DNA of 64,000 nucleotides from Fictibacillus sp. b24 (GCF_030348825.1 NZ_JAUCES010000005.1:1426001-1490000), one strand, 5' to 3'; positions 1 to 8,390 are shown, numbered from the stretch's first letter. Made by a program: numbers and translations. Notes: a model not told the origin generated them from the letters alone.

Positions 1-501
<501 letters not shown>

Positions 502-502
502 A

Positions 503-540
503 AAAAATTGTCCGCCTTTAAATAGGCGGACAATTTTTTT
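503..540. terminator. Bidirectional intrinsic terminator between gdh and menA
   Basis: The inverted repeat ATTGTCCGCC / GGCGGACAAT encloses an 8-base loop and has an A-run on the left and a T-run on the right. It can therefore end transcripts of both convergent genes. Confidence 0.85.
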
Positions 541-543
541 ATG

Positions 544-1434
544 TTATAGAAGAATTCCTGTTAGTGTACCAACACATAGAAGAATCCCAAAAGCCATATG
601 AAGCAGAGCTGTTAAACCAAGTGCTTTGTTTAATTCTTTGCTATCCCATGTAGATATCGCAATCTTAAGACCTTTTAATGCGATTGGCAGCGTAATGGCA
701 GCTATAAGACTCCATAAAGGTAAAATATCCATTATAATAAGTGCAGCTAAGCTGACATATGCACCAAGCATTAAGATGTAATACTCTATTCTAGATGCTT
801 TTCTCCCGATTAATCCAGCGACGGTCGTTTTACCGATCTGTTTATCAGTATCAAAGTCGCGTAAATTGTTTGCATGAAGAATGGCCATTACAAGAAGGGC
901 ATTAGGAATTGCAGCAAGGAATATTTCAAGATTTAATGTTAATGTTTGTGTGTAAAAAGAACCTACAACAGCAAGTATTCCTAATGTGCTTCCTGAGGCT
1001 ATTTCACCCAAGCCGTTATAAGCAAGGGCATATCGAGTAGCTGTATAAAAATATCCTACTAATAAGGATGGTATACCAATATAAAGTACAACAGGGCCTG
1101 TTAAGGCAGTTAAGATAAGTCCAACAATTATGCTGAGGCCAAAGAAGATCAGACCAGTTATATAAACCTGACGAGGTGTCATCTCATTTCGGTCAATGAC
1201 GCCGGAAGGACTCAATGAACCAGGGATATCTGCACCCTTTACATGATCAAAGTAGTCGTTAACAAGGTTTGTTCCACATTGTAAAAATATAGCACCAAGA
1301 AGTGTTAATAAAAAAGTAGTCCAATGAATGCTTGTCCATTGCAGCGCTAAAATCGTCCCGAACATGACGGGTATGACTGAAGCAGTGAGTGAAAAAGGCC
1401 GAGTTGAAGCAAAGATGACCTTAGGATGTATCAT
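544..1434 (-). CDS. menA: 1,4-dihydroxy-2-naphthoate polyprenyltransferase (UbiA family)
   Basis: Integral-membrane prenyltransferase that attaches a polyprenyl chain to dihydroxynaphthoate in menaquinone synthesis. The product is about 296 residues and rich in membrane segments. It has both Asp-rich prenyl-diphosphate/Mg2+ motifs of the UbiA family, NDYFDHVKGAD and DFDTDKQIGK. The ORF opens upstream, but AAAGGGGG lies correctly before the ATG at 1434 (MIHPKVIFASTRP), so I place the start there. The gene stands alone, convergent with gdh. A different UbiA-type acceptor cannot be excluded without phylogeny, but the overall pattern fits MenA. Confidence 0.85.
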   Translation of the reverse strand: MIHPKVIFASTRPFSLTASVIPVMFGTILALQWTSIHWTTFLLTLLGAIFLQCGTNLVNDYFDHVKGADIPGSLSPSGVIDRNEMTPRQVYITGLIFFGLSIIVGLILTALTGPVVLYIGIPSLLVGYFYTATRYALAYNGLGEIASGSTLGILAVVGSFYTQTLTLNLEIFLAAIPNALLVMAILHANNLRDFDTDKQIGKTTVAGLIGRKASRIEYYILMLGAYVSLAALIIMDILPLWSLIAAITLPIALKGLKIAISTWDSKELNKALGLTALLHMAFGILLCVGTLTGILL

Positions 1435-1661
1435 TTGTGTTTCCCCCTTTACACTCCTTATTATAGTAAAAGTTTGTGAAAGTGTACACATAAATATCTT
1501 GCACAGCAAATACCTATTTTTAAGATATTTATCGTATTTTTGTAAACTTTTTTCTGTTTCAGCATATCCTTATACAGGCTTAGAAATTATCTCTTTACAA
1601 CAGTTGGTAATTTGTGTATTATTTGCTAAGTAAAGTAAAAAACAAAAGGAGGTTGAACAAA

Positions 1662-1736
1662 ATGATGAAATTGAAAATGATCAATCAATTGAATACTATA
1701 CGTTCGACCGCCCTCTGGAGCATTATGTCTGTTTAA
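1662..1736 (+). CDS. Very small ORF (24 aa), possible leader peptide
   Basis: An excellent ribosome binding site (AAAGGAGG) precedes an ATG-ATG that opens a 24-codon ORF encoding MMKLKMINQLNTIRSTALWS plus IMSV. It ends 15 bases before a terminator. Codons 14-16 contain TTCGACC, which is complementary to GGTCGAA in the loop region of that terminator. This is the arrangement of a leader peptide, but no amino-acid run suggests which signal would be sensed. It could instead be an independent small peptide. I do not recognise the sequence. Confidence 0.4.
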   Translation: MMKLKMINQLNTIRSTALWSIMSV

Positions 1737-1751
1737 ATTTGTTTAAAAGAC

Positions 1752-1779
1752 ACCGCGGGTCGAATGCCTGCGGTTTTTT
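1752..1779 (+). terminator. Intrinsic terminator or attenuator after the 24-aa ORF
   Basis: ACCGCGGG and CCTGCGGT form an 8-bp stem (one G-T pair) around a 7-base loop, followed by six T. The top of the 5' arm and the loop (1758-1766) can pair instead with 1701-1709 inside the preceding ORF. Confidence 0.65.
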
Positions 1780-1792
1780 GTGCGCTTATACA

Positions 1793-1826
1793 ACACCGCA
1801 GAGATTAATCTGCGGTGTTTTTTTAT
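1793..1826 (+). terminator. Second intrinsic terminator
   Basis: A perfect 10-bp stem ACACCGCAGA / TCTGCGGTGT with a 6-base loop is followed by a run of T. It sits only 14 bases after the previous terminator. Confidence 0.8.
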
Positions 1827-1848
1827 AAATCTAAAGGAGGAGATGGAA

Positions 1849-1908
1849 ATGATAATGGTTGGGATTACGCTGCTTACATGGCTTTTAACGGAGAAAGATT
1901 CGACCTAA
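1849..1908 (+). CDS. Very small ORF (19 aa), hydrophobic peptide
   Basis: A strong RBS (AAAGGAGGAG) is placed before ATG, and the ORF encodes MIMVGITLLTWLLTEKDST, a short hydrophobic peptide. It lies between a terminator and the YrzI-like gene. Its last codons again contain TTCGACC, the motif found in the first small ORF. The RBS supports translation; the function is unknown. Confidence 0.35.
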   Translation: MIMVGITLLTWLLTEKDST

Positions 1909-1944
1909 GGAAAAAGATAAATGGAATTGAGGAGTGAATTTATT

Positions 1945-2097
1945 ATGTTTACACTGCACCTGTTTTTTGTAACGATAACCTTTTCTATAAAAACAAACAG
2001 CCGATCCAAAGAGTTACATGCTCATGATGAAGAAGTAAAATCTCTTTATGATCGTGCCAAAGAAAAGGCTTCTTATAATGTATCTTCTTGGCTATAA
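1945..2097 (+). CDS. YrzI-family small protein (50 aa)
   Basis: A 50-residue product with a hydrophobic N-terminus (MFTLHLFFVTITFSIK) followed by a polar, charged tail containing ELHAHDEEV. This resembles the small Bacillus YrzI proteins, which share a hydrophobic FFxTITxxxK start and a charged helix and are often found as tandem short genes. The RBS is TGAGGAG. The assignment rests on memory of the family pattern; the function of YrzI is unknown. It is too short to stand out in automatic ORF calls. Confidence 0.55.
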   Translation: MFTLHLFFVTITFSIKTNSRSKELHAHDEEVKSLYDRAKEKASYNVSSWL

Positions 2098-2110
2098 GAC
2101 AAATAGAACA

Positions 2111-2139
2111 AGCGCCTGCCTTAAAGAAGGTTAGGCGCT
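2111..2139. terminator. Hairpin between the YrzI-like gene and the convergent ATP-grasp gene
   Basis: AGCGCCT and AGGCGCT form the outer stem and CCTT/AAGG an inner extension. The hairpin overlaps the stop codon of the minus-strand gene. T-runs on both sides are weak. Confidence 0.5.
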
Positions 2140-3379
2140 ATTTCTTTAAACAAGCAGGTAGGAAATAAGATAGATTATCTGTTATTGCGTTGCCGATACG
2201 ATACCCAAAAGCGCTTGGCTTTCCGTTAATTAAAAAGGTACCTGTCATTCGATGGCCTTCTTGTACACCTTGCTGAGATTCAAATTTCATTTTAGGAAGC
2301 GGCACATGCTTTTGATAAATACTTACATAGTTCTCATAAGTATTATGCTGATCTTTAGCAATCAAGCTGCCATTCTCGTCAAATACTCGGACCGTATCTC
2401 CCTCACGCCCAAACACTGGTTTTTGCACAAATTTTTCTTTATTATTTAGGAAAATATCAGGCTCTAAATAGGTAGGAAGAAAATAATGTTTGATCCATTC
2501 ATGTTCTTCTTTTGTAAAGAATGGCGATTGTTCTTCATGAAGACCCCAGATAACAGCGAGAACAGCTTTGCTTTGTAGGAGAAATGCAGAAGGAGGATTA
2601 ACAATTGCCAGTTTGTTTTGAATAACAAGCTGAGTAAGCTGAAGTCCAATTTCTTCATTAGTCTCACTATCTTTATCTTGAATAAGAAGTTCGATCGGAA
2701 ACGTCTGTCTATATAATACATCGATTTTTTTGCCTTGCTGATCAAACAATCCTACATCCTTTTTAATAACTAATTCATCCAAAGGTACAAATTGTGAAGG
2801 AAAGCCAGATAACTCTTTTAAATAAAGCACCGTTTGTTTATCTTCTGTATTCTCATCATGTGCTGTAAAAACAATATGGGGTGCATGTGATGTTTTTAAT
2901 TGACGATAAGCGGTTAAGATAGCAGAACGAACAGCTTGTTTTAATTGTTCTTCCATACCTTCATTCGAATCACTGCATCCAAAATGTTTACTAATTAATC
3001 CGTTGACTTTAAAGCATTCATAGATAAAGGTAGGAGTATCACTGTTGAACTCCATAATCTTATGTCCAGAAGGTGTTTCGATAGAGTCGATTCTTCCGAT
3101 CACTGTTTTGGCTAATGGTGTTTGATAGCGAAGAAAGGGAAGAATGGATTCTGGAAAGCCTAGCAGCTTTAATGTATCATCCTCTATACTCTCTGATTGC
3201 AATAATGAGGCAGTCTTAAATAGAATACGCCCTGCTTTTTCACCAAGATTTTTTATGGCTTTTGGTACGTCTTCAGAGATTTTATACGGGTTGTATAACG
3301 CATATTCCTGTCCGTACATGTCCGCCCAAAATTCGGGTAGCTGTTTATAAAAAAATCTTCTGTCTTCCGTATAACTCAT
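2138..3379 (-). CDS. Glutathionylspermidine synthase-like ATP-grasp protein (YjfC/YgiC type)
   Basis: The roughly 413-residue product has the signature of the glutathionylspermidine synthase C-terminal ATP-grasp domain: an EFNSDTPTFIYE segment in the first third, and KPVFGREGDTVRVF near residue 320, the nucleotide-binding part. Proteins of this group ligate an amine to a carboxylate using ATP, but the substrate of the stand-alone YjfC/YgiC-type members is not established. GGAGG before ATG at 3379 decides the start, 10 codons inside the ORF. Nearby minus-strand genes for a DUF350 membrane protein and a small lipoprotein mirror the E. coli yjfL-yjfM-yjfC set, suggesting a joint envelope role (inference). 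Confidence 0.75.
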   Translation of the reverse strand: MSYTEDRRFFYKQLPEFWADMYGQEYALYNPYKISEDVPKAIKNLGEKAGRILFKTASLLQSESIEDDTLKLLGFPESILPFLRYQTPLAKTVIGRIDSIETPSGHKIMEFNSDTPTFIYECFKVNGLISKHFGCSDSNEGMEEQLKQAVRSAILTAYRQLKTSHAPHIVFTAHDENTEDKQTVLYLKELSGFPSQFVPLDELVIKKDVGLFDQQGKKIDVLYRQTFPIELLIQDKDSETNEEIGLQLTQLVIQNKLAIVNPPSAFLLQSKAVLAVIWGLHEEQSPFFTKEEHEWIKHYFLPTYLEPDIFLNNKEKFVQKPVFGREGDTVRVFDENGSLIAKDQHNTYENYVSIYQKHVPLPKMKFESQQGVQEGHRMTGTFLINGKPSAFGYRIGNAITDNLSYFLPACLKK

Positions 3380-3460
3380 ACTGATCAATACCTCCGAACA
3401 TACATTCAAAACAATAAACTGGTATTATAAACATAACAAAGAATAAAGAGGATGAAAATA

Positions 3461-3907
3461 ATGGAACTTACTTATTACATAGAAAAACAAGAGAGTTATG
3501 AACCTTTCTTAACCTATAAGATACCTGAAAACATGCATAACGATGAAAAGTATGCGAGGCAGCTTTGTGAATTTTTTGTTTCTGGACAAAGGGAGTACGA
3601 ACTTCAATCCAACGAAATGAAGGGCAGCGAAGAAATCTTAATCGTAAAAGAAGTCGGTCCTGTTAGAAGCTTTGCAGAAGAACCGAGTTACAAAGGAAGA
3701 GGAATATTTTTAGAGTTTAGAAAGTACAACGAAACAGGCGATATGCCGATCCTGCATGTTCAAGCATTAAACAGCCACTGGGATGTTATGCGCTATTTAT
3801 TAAAAGATGTCGTTGATATTCCAGGTAAAGGGCAGTACTTACGCGATTTAGCGGAAATTGACGAAGACCGTGCTGTTTATGTTATGTATGTAGGTGAAAA
3901 AATTTAA
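3461..3907 (+). CDS. Conserved-looking hypothetical protein (148 aa)
   Basis: Soluble, acidic protein of about 148 residues with no signal peptide or membrane segment; I do not recognise it with confidence. AAAGAGG lies 9 bases before ATG at 3461, while an earlier ATG at 3452 touches the RBS, so I prefer 3461. It is transcribed against its neighbours, between the ATP-grasp gene and the DUF350 gene, and shares a hairpin with the latter. Codon use looks like that of its neighbours. Confidence 0.7.
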   Translation: MELTYYIEKQESYEPFLTYKIPENMHNDEKYARQLCEFFVSGQREYELQSNEMKGSEEILIVKEVGPVRSFAEEPSYKGRGIFLEFRKYNETGDMPILHVQALNSHWDVMRYLLKDVVDIPGKGQYLRDLAEIDEDRAVYVMYVGEKI

Positions 3908-3938
3908 GCATGCGGCAAAATGCCACATGCTTTTTTTA
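3906..3938. terminator. Bidirectional intrinsic terminator
   Basis: AAGCATGCGGCA / TGCCACATGCTT encloses a 3-base loop and is followed by a run of T. It separates the hypothetical gene from the convergent DUF350 gene. Confidence 0.8.
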
Positions 3939-4334
3939 ATATGTAAGACATTGAGCGATAACCCAGCCAACAGAAACGCTTAGAAACATAACGAGCAGTC
4001 CGACAGCTTTGTTGTCAGCGTCAATCGCTTTTGAGATGCTCGAACGAATGGCTAAGTGTTCTGCAACAAACAATGCTACGATTTGAGCGATAATTCCAAC
4101 TGATCCCCAGATGAGCAAATCAATAATGCTCAATGAATTTGCAATGGAAGATCCAATTACAAAGGCAAGACCAAAAAGTCTCCCGCCAAGTGATAGAGCA
4201 GCCGCACAGTTACCTTTACTGATTAACTGTAGTTCTTTCGTTTTTGTAGTAAGTTCAAATATGATAAAGCCGACAAATAATAATGCAAGCCCCGTAGCCG
4301 CATATAGGGCAAAATTAAGAAATAAGTTTTCCAT
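3936..4334 (-). CDS. DUF350 family membrane protein (YjfL-like)
   Basis: A membrane protein of about 132 residues with four hydrophobic segments and Gly-rich helices (GLALLFVGFIIFEL, then ALSLGGRLFGLAFVIGSS). This matches the two-repeat DUF350 family, to which E. coli YjfL belongs. Its role is unknown. AGGAG is best spaced for ATG at 4334; the GTG two codons upstream is too close to it. The lipoprotein gene ends 13 bases upstream, so the two are probably co-transcribed. Confidence 0.75.
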   Translation of the reverse strand: MENLFLNFALYAATGLALLFVGFIIFELTTKTKELQLISKGNCAAALSLGGRLFGLAFVIGSSIANSLSIIDLLIWGSVGIIAQIVALFVAEHLAIRSSISKAIDADNKAVGLLVMFLSVSVGWVIAQCLTY

Positions 4335-4353
4335 CTTCACAACTCCTCATGAT

Positions 4354-4680
4354 TTATCCGCCAAATCCCTTGCTGCCTCCAAAACCAGATCCACCGCCTT
4401 TAAAACTGGAACTGCTTTTGTATGACTTATAAGCTGAGCTTTTTAACAAGCTGCTTTTTCCTTTGTAATATTTTCCACCATAAAAATAACTGCCAAAATA
4501 GCGGGAATTCGTGTCATCACATTCATAAACGCCATCATCTGCATCCCATTCCCAATCTTGGCATTCAGTATCAGTTGGTTCTGGTGGAAGATCTTCTGCT
4601 GAATAATCATTGCATCCAGAAAGCATAACAGCTACTGAGGCAGAGGATACACCGGCGATAAGTTTTTTCGTTTTATTCAC
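4354..4680 (-). CDS. Small lipoprotein with Gly/Ser-rich tail (DUF1190/YgiB-like)
   Basis: A signal peptide with lipobox LSGC gives an N-terminal lipidated Cys at about residue 23. An acidic, Cys-containing segment follows (ECQDWEWDADDGVYECDD), then a Tyr/Ser/Lys region and a Gly-rich end (GSGFGGSKGFGG). That build and the adjoining DUF350 and GSP-synthase-like genes resemble E. coli YjfM/YgiB (DUF1190), although similarity is only in overall pattern. The start is GTG at 4680 behind GAGGTG. Two Cys in the mature part could form a disulfide. Confidence 0.65.
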   Translation of the reverse strand: MNKTKKLIAGVSSASVAVMLSGCNDYSAEDLPPEPTDTECQDWEWDADDGVYECDDTNSRYFGSYFYGGKYYKGKSSLLKSSAYKSYKSSSSFKGGGSGFGGSKGFGG

Positions 4681-4854
4681 AATTTCACCTCATTCCATGC
4701 TCAATTATAGTATGGATCATCGTGTATTTAAACCATTTATTTCTAGTACGTGATAAAAAATAAAAAGGTTTCGTTTGATTTTGTATGTACAGACACACCC
4801 AAGCCCAGCTTCGCATAAACATAAGGGAATACAGAACGTCTTGGAGGTGCTGTT

Positions 4855-5562
4855 ATGTCATTAGTAGGTGTGTTGGCCTATTTCTTTAAAGAAGTTATGC
4901 TGTTTGTGTCATACGTTAAAAACAATGCCTTTCCCCAGCCCCTGTCTGAAAATGAAGAGAAGCAGTACTTAAAAGAGATGGCAGAAGGAAACGAACACGC
5001 GAGGGCTATGCTGATCGAGCACAACTTACGGCTTGTGGCGCATATCGTCAAAAAATTTGAAAACACAGGAGAGGACACTGAGGATCTTATCTCCATCGGT
5101 ACCATCGGCCTGATTAAAGCGATCGAGAGTTATTCCAGGGGAAAAGGAACGAAGCTTGCGACTTATGCAGCTCGTTGTATAGAAAATGAGATATTGATGC
5201 ACTTAAGAGCTTTGAAGAAGACAAAAAAAGATGTTTCGCTTCATGATCCGATCGGAACGGATAAAGAAGGCAATGAGATCACGTTGATCGATGTATTGAA
5301 AGCGGAAACAGAAGATGTAGTAGATGCCATTCAATTAAAGATGCAAAAAAAGAAAATTTACGATTATATTCATGTATTGGATGACCGGGAAAAAGAAGTC
5401 ATTGTTGGACGTTTTGGCCTGGATCTTCAAAAAGAAAAAACACAGCGCGAGATCGCAAAACAGCTTGGGATTTCTAGGAGTTATGTTTCACGAATCGAAA
5501 AAAGAGCGCTTATGAAGCTGTTTCATGAGTTCTATAGAAGCCGTCAGCAATCAGAACGGTAA
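4855..5562 (+). CDS. sigK: RNA polymerase sporulation sigma factor K precursor
   Basis: Mother-cell sigma factor of late sporulation. Residues 1-19 are a hydrophobic pro-sequence ([19 protein letters not shown]). The mature part begins at the conserved [12 protein letters not shown], so processing by SpoIVFB is expected. Region 2 ([45 protein letters not shown]) and region 4 ([23 protein letters not shown]) are intact over 235 residues. The gene is continuous: no skin-type element splits it, unlike in B. subtilis 168. CATAAACATAA at 4814-4824 resembles a sigma-E/K -10 element about 40 bases upstream, but I see no convincing -35. Confidence 0.96.
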   Translation: MSLVGVLAYFFKEVMLFVSYVKNNAFPQPLSENEEKQYLKEMAEGNEHARAMLIEHNLRLVAHIVKKFENTGEDTEDLISIGTIGLIKAIESYSRGKGTKLATYAARCIENEILMHLRALKKTKKDVSLHDPIGTDKEGNEITLIDVLKAETEDVVDAIQLKMQKKKIYDYIHVLDDREKEVIVGRFGLDLQKEKTQREIAKQLGISRSYVSRIEKRALMKLFHEFYRSRQQSER

Positions 5563-5575
5563 AACAAAGGTGTTC

Positions 5576-5602
5576 AAGGCTGGTAACATTTACAGCCTTT
5601 TT
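5576..5602 (+). terminator. sigK terminator
   Basis: AAGGCTG...CAGCCTT with inner TAA/TTA pairing is followed by a T-run, 14 bases after the sigK stop. Confidence 0.7.
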
Positions 5603-5647
5603 ATTTTGGGCTTCGGGCAAACTAAAGAAAAAAAGGAGTTTTTATAG

Positions 5648-5929
5648 ATGGCACGCAGAAAAAGACAGCCTATTGTACCTGAAGCTAGAGAAGGTCTTGA
5701 TCGGCTTAAAGCGAAAGTGATGAGAGAAGCAGGATATAAAGTGTCTGACCAGTCACCAGATGATGTCAAATATGAAGTGGCAAGAGATATGGGAGTATCG
5801 TTAGAAAAAGGATATAACGGAACGATTACTTCTAAAGATGCAGGCCGTGTAGGCGGGCAGATTGGCGGAAGAATGGTAAAAGAATTAATACAGCAAGCAA
5901 AAGCAAACTTAGGTAAACAAGTGCGTTAA
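5648..5929 (+). CDS. Small acid-soluble spore protein, alpha/beta type
   Basis: A DNA-coating protein of the spore core, degraded by Gpr (encoded at 35794) on germination. The 93-residue product has the two hallmark blocks of alpha/beta SASPs: KYEVARDMGVSLEKGYNG and TSKDAGRVGGQIGGRMVKELI. The N-terminus (MARRKRQPIVPEAREGLDRL) is longer and more basic than in the major SspA/SspB proteins. The GPR cleavage-type sequence T-E-F-A-S-E is replaced by KYEVARD, so it may be a poor Gpr substrate. The RBS is AAAGGAG. It follows sigK, but forespore expression is expected. Confidence 0.9.
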   Translation: MARRKRQPIVPEAREGLDRLKAKVMREAGYKVSDQSPDDVKYEVARDMGVSLEKGYNGTITSKDAGRVGGQIGGRMVKELIQQAKANLGKQVR

Positions 5930-6005
5930 GAAAAATAAAAAATGTACTGTGTTTAAATGAATAAAACAGGGAATAGAATAGGTAAAAAAACCAGGAGGCG
6001 TTCTT

Positions 6006-6080
6006 ATGCAAGAAGCTGTTTTATATGGATCATTCGTCGTCATGTTAGCCTATTTTGTTTATGCCGCAATAGCTGAATAA
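6006..6080 (+). CDS. 24-residue single-span membrane peptide
   Basis: Behind an ideal RBS (AGGAGGCG) an ATG opens a 24-codon ORF encoding MQEAVLYGSFVVMLAYFVYA plus AIAE. It is almost entirely one hydrophobic helix with acidic ends and is followed directly by a strong terminator. RBS, hydrophobicity and terminator together argue for a real micro-gene. I do not recognise it. Its place after sigK and a SASP gene hints at a sporulation role, but that is only context. Confidence 0.5.
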   Translation: MQEAVLYGSFVVMLAYFVYAAIAE

Positions 6081-6086
6081 TGTAAT

Positions 6087-6116
6087 AGCTCTCCTTTTTG
6101 GGAGGGCTTTTTTTTG
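6087..6116 (+). terminator. Terminator after the 24-aa peptide gene
   Basis: AGCTCTCC / GGGAGGGCT forms a stem with one G-T pair and ends in eight T. Confidence 0.8.
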
Positions 6117-6117
6117 T

Positions 6118-6400
6118 TGGCTCTTTTCTAAAGGATTATTGCTTTTAAATTATTTTGTTTATTGATTCTTTGACAAGTTGATTGGAGTGTAAGGTGGGAG
6201 ACTCCTCGAAAATTAAACTTCAAATTTTCTTCGTGCGATGTGTCGCTGCCGTAGCCTTCCTTGTCCTGCGGGACAGGCGGGCAGGTGAGACACTTAAGAG
6301 TGAAACGTTCGAATGTGGCTCACCGCCTGCCCGGAGGAAAGCGAGCACCTGGAACGGAAATCAACTACTTTCATTAGCAACAATGAGTACGAAATCAGCC
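6118..6400 (+). repeat. Dispersed intergenic repeat, copy A (with internal insertion)
   Basis: The core runs from GTTGATTGGAG (6177) to CGGAAATCAAC (about 6365). Like the other copies it contains GGTGAGAC...GGCTCACC and CTGCGGGA/GCGGAAAGCGAGCACCTGG. The loop is of the AAGAGTGAAACG...CGAATG type. About 60 bases at 6208-6268, absent from the other copies, interrupt the first arm. The rest of the space between the micro-gene and pepF holds nothing recognisable. Confidence 0.85.
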
Positions 6401-6506
6401 ATATAGAAAAATAAACACACAAAAATAAACTTCATAGTCGATTTTTGTTTGAATATTTTTTATAATAAGAAAAGAGTGGAAATACGTACATAATGGGGGA
6501 GAAATA

Positions 6507-8288
6507 ATGTTATTACAAGACTTAAGGCAAACATGGGAACTTGATTCCGTTTTTCCTGGTGGAAGTGAATCCAAAGAATTATTAGCTGAAATAAAGTGGA
6601 CGGAAGAAGAAGCGAAGGAATTAGCTAAAAAAGCAGAATCCTTCACTTTTTCAAACGAAAACTTTTTAAATCTTATTGAAGAGCTTCAAAACTTTTCTGA
6701 GCGATTATCAACTGCAGGAGCTTTTATCGGCTGTTTAATTGCTCAAGATGTAAAAGATAAGAAGGCGATGGCTCTTCGTGGAAGATTAGAATCTGTTTAC
6801 GCAGCCTTCTCTAATGTAGGTTCAGTAATCGATCAAAAGTTGATGGATATCTCTGAAGATGCATGGGAAGATCTTATGAGCCTTCCTGAATATGAACATA
6901 TTGCGTTCTCTTTAAACGAGAGAAGAGCAAAAGCAAAAGAAAAGCTTGGCATTTCAGAAGAATCTTTAATCAATGATTTAGCAGTTGACGGTTACCATGC
7001 ATGGTCAACTCTTTATGATCTAGTAGTGGGCAGAATTAACATTAAAGTAGAGATAGATGGTAAAGAAGAAGAATTATCAGTTGGCCAGGCAGAAAACAAA
7101 TTCTCAAGTCCTGATCGTCAAGTCCGAAAAGATACGTTCAAAAAGTTTGTTGAAGCTTGGGATCATGAAGGAGAATTTTGTGCTGCGTCTATTAATCACA
7201 TCGCAGGCTTTAGAAATGAAATCTATAAGCATAGAGGATGGGAAGAAACGTTAAAAGAACCTCTTGCGATCAATCGTATGAAGGAAGAAACGCTTACAGC
7301 AATGTGGGATGCAATTACATCTAAAAAAGACATCTTCGTAAAGTATCTTGACCGTAAAGCCAAACTTTTAAATCTTGAGAAATTAAGCTGGTATGATGTA
7401 GATGCACCATTGTCTTCAGCAAACAGCAAAATGAGCTATGATGAAGCTGCTCAGTTTATTGTTGAACATTTCCGTACATTAGCACCTAAAATGGCAGATT
7501 TCTCAGAAAAAGCATTTTTGGATGGCTGGATTGAAGCGGAAGATCGTTCAGGTAAAAGACCAGGTGGATTTTGTACAGGTTTTCCTACTAAAAAAGAAAC
7601 ACGTATCTTTATGACATTCTCAGGAACACCAAGCAATGTTTCTACGCTTGCACATGAATTAGGTCATGCTTTTCATTCGGATGTATTAAAAGAAATGCCT
7701 TACTATGCAACAAATTATGCGATGAATGTAGCGGAAACAGCTTCTACATTCGCTGAGATGATCGTTGCAGATGCAGCAGTATCAAATGCAAAAACAAAAG
7801 AGGAAAAAATTGCCCTTCTTGAAGACAAAGCACAAAGATCTGTAGCGTTCTTTATGAACATACATGCGCGTTTCTTGTTTGAAACAAGAATGTATGAAGA
7901 AAGAAAATCTGGTCAGCTGTCTGTTGAACGTTTATGCGAACTAATGGAAGAAGCTCAAAAAGAAGCGTTTAACGATGCGCTTGAAGAGTATCACCCATAC
8001 TTCTGGGCGTCTAAGCTTCATTTCTATATTACCGATGTTCCGTTTTACAACTTCCCATATACGTTCGGCTATTTATTCTCTGCAGGTATTTATGCAAAAG
8101 CAAAAGAAGAAGGGCCGTCGTTTGAGGAAAAGTATATTGCACTTCTTCAAGACACAGGGAAGATGCAAGTGGAAGAGCTCGCACAAAAGCATTTAGGCAT
8201 TGATGTAACAAAACAAGATTTCTGGTTAAAAGGAATTGAATTAGCAGCAGCAGATGTAGAGGAATTTTTGGCACTAACTGAAGAGTAA
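6507..8288 (+). CDS. pepF: M3 family oligoendopeptidase F
   Basis: A cytoplasmic zinc metallopeptidase of 593 residues that degrades oligopeptides. The HELGH motif at residues 383-387 supplies two zinc-binding histidines and the catalytic glutamate. The downstream NVAETASTFAEM supplies the third ligand (Glu), as in thimet-type M3 peptidases. The N-terminal oligoendopeptidase F domain is present and the length is normal. GGGGGAG stands before the ATG. It has its own terminator and is convergent with pssA. Confidence 0.92.
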   Translation: MLLQDLRQTWELDSVFPGGSESKELLAEIKWTEEEAKELAKKAESFTFSNENFLNLIEELQNFSERLSTAGAFIGCLIAQDVKDKKAMALRGRLESVYAAFSNVGSVIDQKLMDISEDAWEDLMSLPEYEHIAFSLNERRAKAKEKLGISEESLINDLAVDGYHAWSTLYDLVVGRINIKVEIDGKEEELSVGQAENKFSSPDRQVRKDTFKKFVEAWDHEGEFCAASINHIAGFRNEIYKHRGWEETLKEPLAINRMKEETLTAMWDAITSKKDIFVKYLDRKAKLLNLEKLSWYDVDAPLSSANSKMSYDEAAQFIVEHFRTLAPKMADFSEKAFLDGWIEAEDRSGKRPGGFCTGFPTKKETRIFMTFSGTPSNVSTLAHELGHAFHSDVLKEMPYYATNYAMNVAETASTFAEMIVADAAVSNAKTKEEKIALLEDKAQRSVAFFMNIHARFLFETRMYEERKSGQLSVERLCELMEEAQKEAFNDALEEYHPYFWASKLHFYITDVPFYNFPYTFGYLFSAGIYAKAKEEGPSFEEKYIALLQDTGKMQVEELAQKHLGIDVTKQDFWLKGIELAAADVEEFLALTEE

Positions 8289-8310
8289 TATGACTGGTTT
8301 GAAGTATACT

Positions 8311-8346
8311 GGCAGTTTCCGTTATGGGAGCTGCCATTTTTTTGTG
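8311..8346 (+). terminator. pepF terminator
   Basis: TGGCAG...CTGCCA, with partial inner pairing, is followed by seven T, 22 bases after the pepF stop. Confidence 0.75.
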
Positions 8347-8390
8347 AAGGTTTGTCTATTTGAAGAGTACACATTTAAGCGGATTGATTT

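Noticed and set aside
1328-1633. 101-codon plus-strand ORF overlapping the start of menA
   Set aside because: Covers the menA 5' end and promoter in antisense, with no RBS and no known motif.
6182-6406. 74-codon ORF, and similar ORFs at 20943-21191, 49237-49434, 56682-56891 and 56782-57090
   Set aside because: They run through copies of the dispersed repeat; their shared peptides (such as LAFRGAGGEPHS) come from the repeat DNA, and none has a proper RBS.
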